Shown here: positions 26,319 to 34,378 of the stretch, one piece after another | How positions within the stretch are numbered: position 1 is the stretch's first letter | Layout: each line of letters starts with the position of its first letter | Assembly (NCBI GenBank): GCA_017302015.1 | Contig: JAFLEE010000040.1 | Coordinates: forward strand, 1-44,302 | Direction: 5' to 3' | Origin: Spirochaetota bacterium | GTDB lineage: Bacteria > Spirochaetota > UBA12135 > COTS27 > JAFLEE01 | Length of the DNA: 44,302 nt | Position numbers and translations under genes: made by a program | The notes under the pieces: generated by a model | Database searches by the model: none | What the model was told of the DNA's origin: nothing | What the model saw: the letters and a program-made list of their open reading frames with translations, nothing else

Positions 26319-26870
26319 TCATAGACCCAGCAGGTCGCCCCGCAGGGAGGGATCGGGGGCGTTGTCGCCGAACCAGGTGGAGAGCAGGGCCTTCTTGAAG
26401 GGGAGCCCGGGGACCGTGACATTGGTCTTCCCGCTGAGCACGAGGGACACGCCGAAGCGGGGGCGGTAGACGACTTCCACTACATCCCCGATGGCCAGGG
26501 CCCGGTCGTAGCCCGCGACGTAGCGGGCGAACTCGGGCTTAAGCCCGGCCCGGTCCTTTCCCAGGGCCTTCGTGAAATGCTTCTCGATGCCGTCGACGAG
26601 CAGCCCGTGGGGGACGGGCATATAGCCGTAATGCATGCGCAGAACGAGCGGGTCGTCCCCCTCGATCACCTCTTTCACGCTGCCGGGCGCCTTCTTCAGG
26701 TAGAGGGCGCCGTAATAGATCTTGAGCCCGAACATGCGCTTCATGGCCCCCCGGAAAAACCGGACCTCCTGGCCGTCGACCCGCAGCGTCTCGGGAAACT
26801 CGACCCCTTCCCGGCTCACCCCAAAAGCGCAGAGGCCGAGGACGAGGCCCGCGGCGAGGAGGCGCCTCAT
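26319..26870 (-). CDS. chalcone-isomerase-like exported protein
   Basis: A 183-residue product with signal peptide (RRLLAAGLVLGLCAFGVS) and the bacterial chalcone-isomerase-like fold: FPETLRVDGQEVRFFRGAMKRMFGLKIYYGALYL, the MHYGYMPVPHGLLVDGIEKHF segment, and GDVVEVVYRPRFGVSLVLSGK. In bacteria this domain is usually non-catalytic and periplasmic, thought to bind lipid-like ligands. ATG at 26870 overlaps the stop of the upstream membrane-protein gene (ATGA at 26870-26867). Its own stop is one base from the convergent Omp85 gene. Confidence 0.85.
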   Translation of the reverse strand: MRRLLAAGLVLGLCAFGVSREGVEFPETLRVDGQEVRFFRGAMKRMFGLKIYYGALYLKKAPGSVKEVIEGDDPLVLRMHYGYMPVPHGLLVDGIEKHFTKALGKDRAGLKPEFARYVAGYDRALAIGDVVEVVYRPRFGVSLVLSGKTNVTVPGLPFKKALLSTWFGDNAPDPSLRGDLLGL

Positions 26871-27346
26871 GGGCGCGGACCCGCGGCGGGCTTGAAAAGG
26901 GTCTCCCCGTGCCCCGCCGCGCCATGGCGGTAGATGAGTTCGGTGCCGAGGAAGCCCGCGCGAAACGCCAAGGCGCCTTGGAAGACGGAAAGCCCCAGGG
27001 TGAGCCACAGGAAGGCGGCGCGGGACCGGGTCGTGAAGGCGCCTGCCATGGCCGCCAGGAGCGTCACCGCGGCGCTAACCGTGAAAAGGTTGGCGGCGTC
27101 TTCATGCTCGTCCAGCGGCGCCGCGGCGAGGGCGACCCCGGCCCGGCGGCCGTCCGCATTCCCGGTGCGGTTGGAAAGGAGCACCGAGGCGAAGAGCACC
27201 GCTTGGAGAAGGAGGACGACAAACCAACCCGAGCGCCCCTGGCTCTGGCGGCGCAGGCGCCCCCGGATGAGGTAGGCGAGGAGCGCCACGGGCAGGGCGA
27301 GGGCCAGCCCGAGCGGCAGGTGCACGAGGAACGGATGCAGTGGCAT
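26867..27346 (-). CDS. DUF2231-like integral membrane protein
   Basis: A 159-residue inner-membrane protein with four hydrophobic segments. It opens PLHPFLVHLPLGLALALPVALLAYLI, the hallmark of DUF2231 (H-P-hhVHhPhGL), then GWFVVLLLQAVLFASVLLSNRTG with the conserved T-G, then a DEHEDAANLFTVSAAV helix and a final helix. Relatives often sit with cytochromes or redox carriers, but function is unproven. ATG at 27346 has GGAGG four bases upstream and TAGAAT at 27371-27366 as a possible -10. It is coupled to the chalcone-isomerase-like gene and divergent from selD. Confidence 0.85.
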   Translation of the reverse strand: MPLHPFLVHLPLGLALALPVALLAYLIRGRLRRQSQGRSGWFVVLLLQAVLFASVLLSNRTGNADGRRAGVALAAAPLDEHEDAANLFTVSAAVTLLAAMAGAFTTRSRAAFLWLTLGLSVFQGALAFRAGFLGTELIYRHGAAGHGETLFKPAAGPRP

Positions 27347-27421
27347 GGCGCCTCCGGGAGCCCTTATTCTACAGGGAATCCCCTCCCCCGCGCGAACCGG
27401 CCCCCCGACCGCGGCGGATCG

Positions 27422-27427
27422 TAAAAT
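27422..27427 (+). promoter_or_regulatory. -10 hexamer immediately before selD
   Basis: TAAAAT sits five bases before the selD ATG at 27433, and no ribosome site is visible. A transcript from here would start within or at the start codon, so selD may be translated from a leaderless mRNA. Confidence 0.5.
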
Positions 27428-27432
27428 CTGCC

Positions 27433-28485
27433 ATGGAAGAAACACGCGTTCGCCTCACCGAGTTCAGCCACGGAGCGGGTTGCGGCTGCAAACTTTCCCC
27501 CAAGGTGCTGGGGGAGATCCTCCACGGGCAGATCCAGGCCCCCGAAGCGCGCCTCCTGGTGGGCAATGACGCCCGCGACGACGCCGCCGTCTGGCTCCTG
27601 GAGCGGGAAGACGAGACCCTCATCGCCACCATCGACTTCTTCATGCCCGTCGTCGATGATCCATTCGATTTCGGCCGCATCGCCGCGGCCAACGCCATCA
27701 GCGATGTCTACGCCATGGGGGGCCGGCCCAACCTGGCCCTGGCGGTCTTGGGCTGGCCCCTCGCCAAGCTCTCCCCCGGGATCGCCCGGCGGGTGGTCGA
27801 GGGGGGCCGCGCCGTCTGCGCCCAGGCCGGCTGCGTCCTCGCCGGGGGCCATTCCATCGACGCGCCGGAGCCCATGTTCGGCCTCTCGGTCTGCGGCACC
27901 GCGCCCCGCGCCCACATCAAAACCAACCGGGGGGGCAAGGCGGGCGACCTCCTCTTCCTCACCAAGCCCCTTGGGATCGGGCTCTACACCACGGCCGAGA
28001 AGAAGCAATGCCTCAAGCCGGAGCATACCGGCCGGGCCGTGGAAGCCATGCTTCGCCTCAATAAGCCCGGCGTCGACCTCGGCCGGGACAGCGGCGTCCA
28101 TGCCCTCACCGACGTCACTGGTTTCGGCCTCGTGGGCCACCTCAGCGAACTGTGCCTGGGTTCCGGGGTCGCGGCCCGGGTGAAGCGCTCCGCCCTCCCC
28201 CTCCTCCCCGACCTCGAGTTTTATATCGGGGCCGGGGCGGTCCCGGGCGGCACCGGGCGCAACCGGGACGCCTACCAGCACCTGGTCGAGCCCCTCGAGG
28301 AGCCCTGGTCGAGCATCGTCTTCGATCCCCAGACGAGCGGCGGCCTCCTCGTGGCCTGCGCCCCCGAGGCCGTGCCCGCCCTGGAGGCCGTCTTCCAACT
28401 CCACGAGATCGGCGAGTTCGCCTCGCCCATCGGCGAACTCGTCCCCGCGGAAGAGGGCCGACCGCCCATCCGTTTCCTGCCGTGA
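27433..28485 (+). CDS. selD: selenide, water dikinase
   Basis: Selenophosphate synthetase of 350 residues: ATP plus selenide gives selenophosphate, the Se donor for selenocysteine and 2-selenouridine. The active site SHGAGCGCKLSP is intact with C17 and K20 at the positions of the E. coli enzyme; the catalytic residue is cysteine, not selenocysteine. DDAAVW (metal site), FGRIAAANAISDVYAMGGRP, the GGHSI motif and a TSGGLL loop are typical. ATG at 27433 matches the family N-terminus. It overlaps selU through GTGA at 28482-28485. Confidence 0.97.
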   Translation: MEETRVRLTEFSHGAGCGCKLSPKVLGEILHGQIQAPEARLLVGNDARDDAAVWLLEREDETLIATIDFFMPVVDDPFDFGRIAAANAISDVYAMGGRPNLALAVLGWPLAKLSPGIARRVVEGGRAVCAQAGCVLAGGHSIDAPEPMFGLSVCGTAPRAHIKTNRGGKAGDLLFLTKPLGIGLYTTAEKKQCLKPEHTGRAVEAMLRLNKPGVDLGRDSGVHALTDVTGFGLVGHLSELCLGSGVAARVKRSALPLLPDLEFYIGAGAVPGGTGRNRDAYQHLVEPLEEPWSSIVFDPQTSGGLLVACAPEAVPALEAVFQLHEIGEFASPIGELVPAEEGRPPIRFLP

Positions 28486-29504
28486 ACGCCGAGGCGCTCG
28501 GGGTCGAGGCCTTCCTCGCCCGGATGGAAGGGAGCCCCTGCTTCGACGTGCGCACCCCCGATGAGCACGAGGGGGGGCGCATCCCCGGGAGCGTGAACCT
28601 GCCCCTCTTCACCAACGAGCAGCGCGCGGCCGTGGGCAAATGCTACAAGGAGCACGGCCCCAAGACGGCCGTCAAACTCGGCCTCGAATACGTCGGGCCC
28701 CGCATGCGCCACCTCGTGGAGGCGGCGGAGAAACGCGCCCCCGGGGGCCGGGTGCTCGTGCATTGCTGGCGCGGGGGGATGCGCTCCGGCGCGGTCTCGT
28801 GGCTCCTCTCCTTCTACGGCTTCGAGACCGCGGTCCTCCGCGGCGGCTACAAGGCCTTCCGGCGCTGGGTGCTGGACCGCTTCGAGGAAGAACGCGAGAT
28901 CCGGATCCTCGGGGGCATGACCGGGAGCGGGAAGACGCCCCTCCTCCACCGCATGGCCGCCCGGGGGGCGAAGATCGTGGATCTCGAGGGCCTGGCCCGC
29001 CATCGCGGTTCGGCCTTCGGCGCCCTCGGGCTCGCCGACCAGCCGACCCAGGAGAATTTCGAGAACCTCCTCGCCATGGCCCTCGCCGCCATCCCCCCCC
29101 AGATTCCCCTCTGGTTGGAGGACGAGAGCCGCCAAGTGGGCCGCTGCGTGATCCCGAAGGCCCTGTGGGACCGCATGCGCCGCGCGCCGCTGACCTTGCT
29201 ACGCCGCAGCCGCCAGGAGCGCATCTCCCAGATCCTGTCCGAATACGGCGCCTTCCCGGCGGAGAAACTCTGCGCCGCCATCGGGAACCTGGAGCGGCGC
29301 CTCGGCACAGTGCGGATGAAACAAGCCTGCGCCCTCGTGCGCGGCGGCGAAACCGCAAAAGCCGTTGACATCCTCCTGGATTATTACGACCCGGCCTACG
29401 CCTGGAGCATCCGGACCCCTCCCCACCCCGGGGGCCAAAATGGCCAGGCCATCACGGATGCGACCGAAGAGCAGATTTTGGGGGCGATACGCCCCCCTGA
29501 TTGA
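28482..29504 (+). CDS. selU: tRNA 2-selenouridine synthase (SelU/MnmH)
   Basis: A 340-residue enzyme that converts 2-thiouridine to 2-selenouridine at the wobble position of tRNAs for Lys, Glu and Gln, using selenophosphate and a geranylated intermediate. The N-terminal rhodanese domain carries C95 in VHCWRGGMRSG; a P-loop domain follows with GGMTGSGKT at 144-152. I chose GTG at 28482 because its GTG overlaps the selD TGA (GTGA) and its sequence (VNAEALGVEAFLARM) gives the rhodanese start; an upstream in-frame extension reads in the wrong frame of selD. Expressed with selD. Confidence 0.95.
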   Translation: MNAEALGVEAFLARMEGSPCFDVRTPDEHEGGRIPGSVNLPLFTNEQRAAVGKCYKEHGPKTAVKLGLEYVGPRMRHLVEAAEKRAPGGRVLVHCWRGGMRSGAVSWLLSFYGFETAVLRGGYKAFRRWVLDRFEEEREIRILGGMTGSGKTPLLHRMAARGAKIVDLEGLARHRGSAFGALGLADQPTQENFENLLAMALAAIPPQIPLWLEDESRQVGRCVIPKALWDRMRRAPLTLLRRSRQERISQILSEYGAFPAEKLCAAIGNLERRLGTVRMKQACALVRGGETAKAVDILLDYYDPAYAWSIRTPPHPGGQNGQAITDATEEQILGAIRPPD

Positions 29505-29525
29505 CCCCCGCACCGAAATCCTGGG

Positions 29526-29553
29526 GGCGGCTCCATGACCCCGTGGGGCCGCC
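29526..29553 (+). terminator. possible terminator hairpin after selU
   Basis: A 10-bp stem GGCGGCTCCA/TGGGGCCGCC (one G-T pair) with an 8-base loop lies 21 bases after selU. The nearest T run is over 20 bases further on, so it is at best a weak or Rho-assisted terminator. Confidence 0.3.
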
Positions 29554-29594
29554 GAGTTGCCGTATGAAATGCTTTTTTTCCTCCCGCCGCGCCA

Positions 29595-29624
29595 TTTACT
29601 CCTCGGGCTGTTTTTGGGGATAAT
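29595..29624 (+). promoter_or_regulatory. candidate promoter in the selU-STAS gap
   Basis: TTTACT (29595-29600), 18 bases, GATAAT (29619-29624). It is the best sigma-70-like pair in the 271-bp gap, about 150 bases before the STAS gene. The long AT-richer leader (29625-29775) shows no clear riboswitch. Confidence 0.35.
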
Positions 29625-29775
29625 GGGGGCTTGAGGGTCCCCGATCCCCTCCTAACACCATCCACCCGACGGTTTTTTTGTGAAGTCAGATCCCACCTTT
29701 TTGCCGATCGCCGGGGTTCAAACCTGGCCGACCCGGTGCCGATGATGAAATGATGCCCTCCCCGGGCCAAGCGCC

Positions 29776-30360
29776 ATGCGCACCAAAACCTTCAAGTTCC
29801 TCCATCCTCCCGACGCCTCCATGGTCGACCGCCTGCGGGAGCGGGTGGGCCTCGCCCTGCGGGAACCCATCGAGACCCTGCGCATCGACCTCACGGCCTG
29901 CCACGGCACGTCCGCCCCGATCCTCGACCGCATCGCCGGCCTCGCGGAGGAGGTGCGCGACCGCTTCAACAAGGAGATCGAGATCCTGCGCCCCGTCGGG
30001 CCGGAGGCCGACGTCGCCCACGACGCGGCGCCGGCGCCCCTCCCCGAGCCCGACGCCGAGGGCATCGCGGAACTCCGCCTGGCGGACCACGGCATCCAAA
30101 TCCTCGATCTCGCCGTCACCGACCGCTTCAAGGACCTCACCCGAAAGATCCACGCGGCCGGGGCGAAGCGCATCTTCATCAATTTTTCGGGGGTCCGATC
30201 CGTCAACGCCGGGGGGATCATGACGCTCGTGAAACTCAAGCGCGAACTCTCCGTCACCGGGGGCGAACTCATGCTGCTCATCCCCGACGATAGCCGCGTC
30301 TACGATATCCTGCGCGCCAATAACCTCACCGAAGAGTTCCGCATCGGGTTCACCCGCTAG
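29776..30360 (+). CDS. double STAS-like regulator
   Basis: A 194-residue protein. The C-terminal half is a clear STAS domain (IQILDLAVTDRFKDLTRKIHAAGAKRIFINFSGVRSVNAGGIMTLVKLKREL, about 100-160). The expected phospho-acceptor of the DSS loop is the RSVNAGGI region, where Ser is present but displaced by Val-Asn, so classical phosphorylation may be absent. The N-terminal half (FLHPPDASMVDRLRERVGLALREPIETLRIDLTACHGTSAPILDRIAGLAEEVRDRF) looks like a degenerate STAS copy or related fold. A Pro/Ala linker joins them. ATG at 29776. It is followed by a bidirectional terminator. Function: probable partner-switch or scaffold component, unproven. Confidence 0.75.
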   Translation: MRTKTFKFLHPPDASMVDRLRERVGLALREPIETLRIDLTACHGTSAPILDRIAGLAEEVRDRFNKEIEILRPVGPEADVAHDAAPAPLPEPDAEGIAELRLADHGIQILDLAVTDRFKDLTRKIHAAGAKRIFINFSGVRSVNAGGIMTLVKLKRELSVTGGELMLLIPDDSRVYDILRANNLTEEFRIGFTR

Positions 30361-30389
30361 GGAGCCCGCGGCGGGGCTTCTTCCCGAAT

Positions 30390-30416
30390 AAAAGGCCGCC
30401 CGGTGGGCGGCTTTTT
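30390..30416. terminator. bidirectional intrinsic terminator
   Basis: Perfect 7-bp stem GCCGCCC/GGGCGGC (30395-30401, 30405-30411) with a GGT loop, flanked by A-run on the left and T-run on the right so the stem extends to about 12 bp. It serves the STAS gene on the plus strand and the convergent nrdJ gene on the minus strand. Confidence 0.9.
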
Positions 30417-30443
30417 ATTTGTGCGGGATCCCCGGGAGGCGCC

Positions 30444-33400
30444 TCAGCTGCACCCTGAGGTGCTGCCGCAGGTGGTGCACTTCAGGCAGGTGCCGTTGCG
30501 CACCATGGTGATGCTCCCGCACTCGGAGCAGATGTCGCCCGTGTAGCCCTTCTGGATGGCCTGCTTCACCGCCACGAGTTTGGGCATGCTCTGGCCGACC
30601 GCGGGGGCCGGGCTGGCCGTGACGCCGGAGCGGGCCGCGGCGATGGGCTCGATGGGCGCCACGGTCGGGGCCTCCTCGTCGTCGATGAAGCGCTCGCTGA
30701 TGACCACTTCATCCTCGTACTCGGGGTCGTCTTCGGGGCGCTTGTCGGCCTTGCGCTTCTCCTCGAGTTCCATCGGGGAGATGTGGGCCAGGTCGTAGCG
30801 GCCCAGGTAGGTCACGGCGAGTTCCCGGAAGATGTAGTCGATGATGGAGGTGGCCATCTTGATCTTGTCGTTTCCCTGCACCATGCCGCTGGGCTCGAAG
30901 CGGGTGAAGACGAAGGCGTCGATGAACTCCTCCAGGGGCACGCCGTGCTGCAGGCCGAGGCTGATGGAGATGGCGAAGGAGGAGAGGAGGCTTCGGAAAC
31001 CCGCCCCCTCGCGGTGCATGTCGATGAAGATCTCGCCGAGCGTGCCGTCTTCGTACTCGCCGGTGCGCAGGTAGAGGGATTGGGGGCCGATCTTGGCCTT
31101 CTGGATATAGCCCTTGCGCCTCCAGGGCAGGCGCCGGCGCTTGGCGATGTAGCGGTGGATGATCTTCTCGGCGATGCGAACGATATCTTTTTTCTCGAGG
31201 TCTTCGATGAGCTCCTGCACCTCGGCCTCGTCGGTGACCGTGTTGAGGGGCTGGCTGAGTTTGCTGCCGTCGCGGTAGAGGGCGATGGCCTTGAGGCCGA
31301 GCTTCCAGGATTGGCGGTAGCTGTCTTTCACGTCCTCGATGGAGGCGTGGTTGGGGAGATTGATGGTCTTGGAGATGGCTCCCGAGATGAACGGCTGCGC
31401 CGCGGCCATCATGTGGATATGGGCCATGGCTTTGATGAACCGCGTGCCCTTCTTGCCGCACTTGGCGGCGCAATCGAAGACCGCGTAGTGCTCGGGGCGC
31501 AGGAACGGGGCCCCCTCGATCGTCATGCTGCCGCACACGTAGTCGTTGGCGGCGTTGATCTCGTCCTCGCGGAAGCCGAGGGCCTTGAGCAGGTTGAACT
31601 CGGGCGCCTCCACCAGTTCCGCCGGGAGCGCGAGCTGCTTGACGCAGAACTCCTCGCCGAGGGCGTACTTGGTGAACGCGAAGGAGATGTCGAAGGCGAT
31701 GGGCAGCCCGGCCTCGATCTTCGCCAGGGCCTCGTCGGTGAAGCCCTTGAGGCGCAGCGTCTGGGGGTTGATGCCGGGGCAGCCCGCGAGGGTGCCCGCG
31801 CCCTTGACGTAGCGCTCGATGGCCTCGATCTGGGCGGCGGGGTAGCCGAGGTGGGTGAGCGCGGGGGGGATGGACTGGTTGATGATCTTGAAGTAGCCGC
31901 CGCCGGCGAGCTTCTTGAACTTCACCAGGGCGAAGTCGGGCTCGATGCCGGTGGTGTCGCAGTCCATCACCAGGCCGATGGTGCCGGTGGGCGCGATGCA
32001 GGAGACCTGGGCGTTGCGGTAGCCGTGCGCCTCGCCGAGGCGCAGGGCGAGGTCGGCGTCTTCCCGGGCGGCCGCGAGGAGGTGCGGGGGGCAGGTGCCC
32101 TCTTTGATGGCCACGGGCTTGTTCTCGACGCCCTCGTATTCGGCGGCGGGCGCGTCGTAGGCGGCGCGGCGGTGGTTGCGCACCACGCGCAGCATCGCCT
32201 CGCGGTTGGCGCTGTATTCCTTGAAGGGGCCGACTTCCTTCGCCATCTCGGCGGAGGTGGCGTAGGAACGCATGTGCATGATGGCGGTGAGGGCGCCGCA
32301 GAGGGCGAAAGCCTGCTCGCTGTCGTAGGGGATGCCCTGCATCATCAGCAGCGAGCCCAGGTTGGCGTAGCCGAGGCCTAGGGTGCGGTAGTCGAAGGAC
32401 TTCTGGGCGATGGTGCGGCTGGGGAACTGGGCCATCAGCACCGAGATCTCGAGGACCACCGTCCACAGGCGCACGGCGTGGCGGTAATTCTCGAGGTGGA
32501 AGGAGGCGGTCTTCGGGTCGTAGAAGCGCACGAGGTTCAGGGACGCCAGGTTGCACGCCGTGTCGTCGAGGAACATGTACTCGCTGCAGGGGTTGGACCC
32601 CCGGATGGGGCCCCCGGCCGGGCAGGTGTGCCAATCGTTGACGTTGTCGTGGTATTGGAGGCCGGGGTCGGCGCAGGACCAGGCCGCGTAGGAGATGTCG
32701 TCCCAGAGGCCGCTGGCGTCGACGGTGCGCAGGGGCCGGGGATCCCGCTTCTCGCGGGCGGCCTTCTTCAGTTCATCGCGGGCGAAGAGCGGCCAGGGCT
32801 TGCCGGTCTCGAGGCAATCGAAGAAGGCGTTGCTGATGCGCACGGAATTATTGGAGTTCTGGCCGGCGACGGTGGCGTAGCCTTCCCCGCCCCAATTCGT
32901 GTCGTAGATCTTGAAATCGAAGCTCTTATAGCCCTGCTGGGCCAGGGAGATCGCCCGCTCGATGTAATTGCCGGAGACCTGGGTGCGCCGGGCGGCCTGG
33001 ATGGCCTGGGCGAGGCGCTTATTGGTCTTGCGGTTGAAGGGATCGTTCTCGGGGTGCTCGGCATGGCAGGCGGCGATGATGGCGTTGAGGGCCTTGTTCG
33101 CCAGGCGGCTGCCGGCCACCAGAGCGGCGACCTTCTGCTCTTCCTTCACCTTCCAGTTGATGAAAGGCTCGATGTCGGGGTGGTCCATGTCGAGGATGAC
33201 CATCTTGGCGGCCCGGCGGGTGGTGCCGCCGCTCTTGATCGCCCCGGCGGCCGCGTCGCCGATCTTGAGGAAGGACATGAGCCCGCTGGAACGCCCCCCG
33301 CCCGACAGCCGCTCTCCCTCGCCGCGCAGCGAGGAGAAATTGGTGCCGGTGCCCGAGCCGTACTTAAAGAGGCGCGCCTCGCGGACCCAGAGGTCCATGA

Positions 33401-34040
33401 TGCCGCCCTCGTTGACCAGGTCGTCGGCGACGCTCTGGATGAAGCAGGCGTGGGGCTGGGGATGGGTGTAGGCGTCGCTGGCCGTCACCATCTCGCCGGT
33501 CTTGGGGTCGACGAAATAATGGCCCTGGGAGGGACCGGTGATGCCGTAGGCCCAATTGAGCCCGGTGTTGAACCACTGGGGGCTATTGGGCGCCGCGACC
33601 TGGGCCGCGAGCATATACATGAGCTCTTCGTAGAAGGTCTTGGCGTCGTTCTCGGTGGTGAAATAGCCGCCCTTCCAGCCCCAATAGGTCCAACAGCCGG
33701 CGAGGCGGTGGAAGACTTGGCGGGAGTCGGTTTCGCCGACGAGGCGCTTCTCGGGCGGGAGGGCCTCGAGTTTGTCGGTGTCGGCCGTGGAGGCCTGGAG
33801 CCACTGGGGCACACCGACTTCCTCGATTTTCTTCAGTGCCGCGGGCAAGCCCGCCTTGCGGAAATACTTCTGGGCCAGGATGTCAGTGGCGGTCTGGGAC
33901 CAATCGGCGGGCACCCAGACGTCTTCCATGCGGAAGACGATGGAACCGTCGGGGTTCTTGATCTCGGAGACGCGCTTCTCGAAGGCCATGCCCTCAAGGA
34001 CGCTCTTTCCCGCATTGGAAAAACGATGCTCAAAAAACAT
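30444..34040 (-). CDS. nrdJ: adenosylcobalamin-dependent ribonucleotide reductase (class II)
   Basis: A 1198-residue class II reductase that converts ribonucleotides to deoxyribonucleotides using a cobalamin-generated thiyl radical; it works without oxygen or a NrdB subunit. The finger-loop radical motif NPCSE is at 483-487 (C485 radical, E487), and C199 in [11 protein letters not shown] is a redox cysteine. The C-terminal tail has four Cys in a zinc-ribbon-like CSECGS...CLKCTTCGS plus a terminal CS. Length is normal for NrdJ. ATG at 34040 has a GAGGGG ribosome site; a promoter lies about 130 bp upstream. No vitamin B12 biosynthetic or btuB gene is in view. Confidence 0.96.
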   Translation of the reverse strand: MFFEHRFSNAGKSVLEGMAFEKRVSEIKNPDGSIVFRMEDVWVPADWSQTATDILAQKYFRKAGLPAALKKIEEVGVPQWLQASTADTDKLEALPPEKRLVGETDSRQVFHRLAGCWTYWGWKGGYFTTENDAKTFYEELMYMLAAQVAAPNSPQWFNTGLNWAYGITGPSQGHYFVDPKTGEMVTASDAYTHPQPHACFIQSVADDLVNEGGIMDLWVREARLFKYGSGTGTNFSSLRGEGERLSGGGRSSGLMSFLKIGDAAAGAIKSGGTTRRAAKMVILDMDHPDIEPFINWKVKEEQKVAALVAGSRLANKALNAIIAACHAEHPENDPFNRKTNKRLAQAIQAARRTQVSGNYIERAISLAQQGYKSFDFKIYDTNWGGEGYATVAGQNSNNSVRISNAFFDCLETGKPWPLFARDELKKAAREKRDPRPLRTVDASGLWDDISYAAWSCADPGLQYHDNVNDWHTCPAGGPIRGSNPCSEYMFLDDTACNLASLNLVRFYDPKTASFHLENYRHAVRLWTVVLEISVLMAQFPSRTIAQKSFDYRTLGLGYANLGSLLMMQGIPYDSEQAFALCGALTAIMHMRSYATSAEMAKEVGPFKEYSANREAMLRVVRNHRRAAYDAPAAEYEGVENKPVAIKEGTCPPHLLAAAREDADLALRLGEAHGYRNAQVSCIAPTGTIGLVMDCDTTGIEPDFALVKFKKLAGGGYFKIINQSIPPALTHLGYPAAQIEAIERYVKGAGTLAGCPGINPQTLRLKGFTDEALAKIEAGLPIAFDISFAFTKYALGEEFCVKQLALPAELVEAPEFNLLKALGFREDEINAANDYVCGSMTIEGAPFLRPEHYAVFDCAAKCGKKGTRFIKAMAHIHMMAAAQPFISGAISKTINLPNHASIEDVKDSYRQSWKLGLKAIALYRDGSKLSQPLNTVTDEAEVQELIEDLEKKDIVRIAEKIIHRYIAKRRRLPWRRKGYIQKAKIGPQSLYLRTGEYEDGTLGEIFIDMHREGAGFRSLLSSFAISISLGLQHGVPLEEFIDAFVFTRFEPSGMVQGNDKIKMATSIIDYIFRELAVTYLGRYDLAHISPMELEEKRKADKRPEDDPEYEDEVVISERFIDDEEAPTVAPIEPIAAARSGVTASPAPAVGQSMPKLVAVKQAIQKGYTGDICSECGSITMVRNGTCLKCTTCGSTSGCS

Positions 34041-34121
34041 TGTGGACCCCTCCCCATTCGAAAGAAACGAACCGCAGGGCCGGTCGCCCGCCCCCGCCGC
34101 CGGTCTCCTTTCAAAGCCCGG

Positions 34122-34157
34122 GTTGCGCCGACTCGAACCCGCCCGGGCCCGCGCAAC
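34122..34157 (-). promoter_or_regulatory. inverted repeat in the nrdJ leader
   Basis: Perfect 7-bp arms GTTGCGC (34122-34128) and GCGCAAC (34151-34157) with a GC-rich 22-base interior. It lies in the roughly 110-base leader between the candidate promoter and nrdJ. Possible RNA structure or operator; function unknown. Confidence 0.35.
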
Positions 34158-34166
34158 ATCGAACCC

Positions 34167-34195
34167 ATCCTAACACGAAATTTTCGAAGGCTCAA
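34167..34195 (-). promoter_or_regulatory. candidate promoter for nrdJ
   Basis: On the minus strand TTGAGC (34195-34190), exactly 17 bases, TAGGAT (34172-34167). It is the only well-spaced hexamer pair in the gap and points at nrdJ. Confidence 0.5.
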
Positions 34196-34279
34196 AAAGG
34201 GGGGAGCCGATCCGCGTAACTTGACATTGCACGGGGGTAAAGAAGGGTTGCGATTCGGGACCAAAACCATTTTTTCCGC

Positions 34280-34304
34280 AAAAAACGTGGGGATTCTCCA
34301 TCCC
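34280..34304 (-). terminator. possible clpB terminator
   Basis: On the minus strand a GGGAT/ATCCC stem (34300-34304 with 34290-34294) with a 5-base loop is followed four bases later by six T. It lies about 75 bases after the clpB stop. The stem is short, so this is tentative. Confidence 0.4.
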
Positions 34305-34351
34305 GATTCCGGCCCCGAAATGGGGCCACGGCGCCGCGCTGCAGAAAGACC

Positions 34352-34369
34352 GAATTCCTCGAGGAATTC
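34352..34369. repeat. perfect 18-bp palindrome after clpB
   Basis: GAATTCCTCGAGGAATTC is a perfect palindrome (34352-34369). It is next to a short tandem direct repeat of GGAATTCAAT (units starting at 34364 and 34375) that runs into the last codons of clpB. It has no T run, so it is not a typical terminator; it may be an operator, or a hairpin that protects the mRNA end. Confidence 0.7.
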
Positions 34370-34378
34370 AATTGGAAT

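Larger units (their letters stand above)
34041..34378. other. structured AT-richer spacer between clpB and nrdJ
   Basis: A 338-bp gap with lower GC than the surroundings. From clpB toward nrdJ (minus strand) it holds an 18-bp palindrome, two small GC stems, a possible terminator, a TTTTTT/AAAAAA inverted repeat (34270-34285 area), a sigma-70-like promoter, then a GC-rich leader with a 7-bp inverted repeat before nrdJ. No coding frame is convincing. No B12 riboswitch box is visible although nrdJ needs cobalamin. Confidence 0.6.

Noticed and set aside
29711-29727. T-loop-like stretch CCGGGGTTCAAACCTGG resembling a tRNA T-arm
   Set aside because: The stem pairs only with the loop out of register, and there is no acceptor, D or anticodon arm at the correct spacing.
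29505-29775. Possible SECIS or riboswitch between selU and the STAS gene
   Set aside because: No kink-turn, SECIS core or recognised aptamer consensus was seen; bacterial SECIS elements sit inside selenoprotein genes.
34041-34378. Cobalamin riboswitch upstream of nrdJ
   Set aside because: No B12-box-like sequence or matching multi-stem scaffold in the minus-strand leader.
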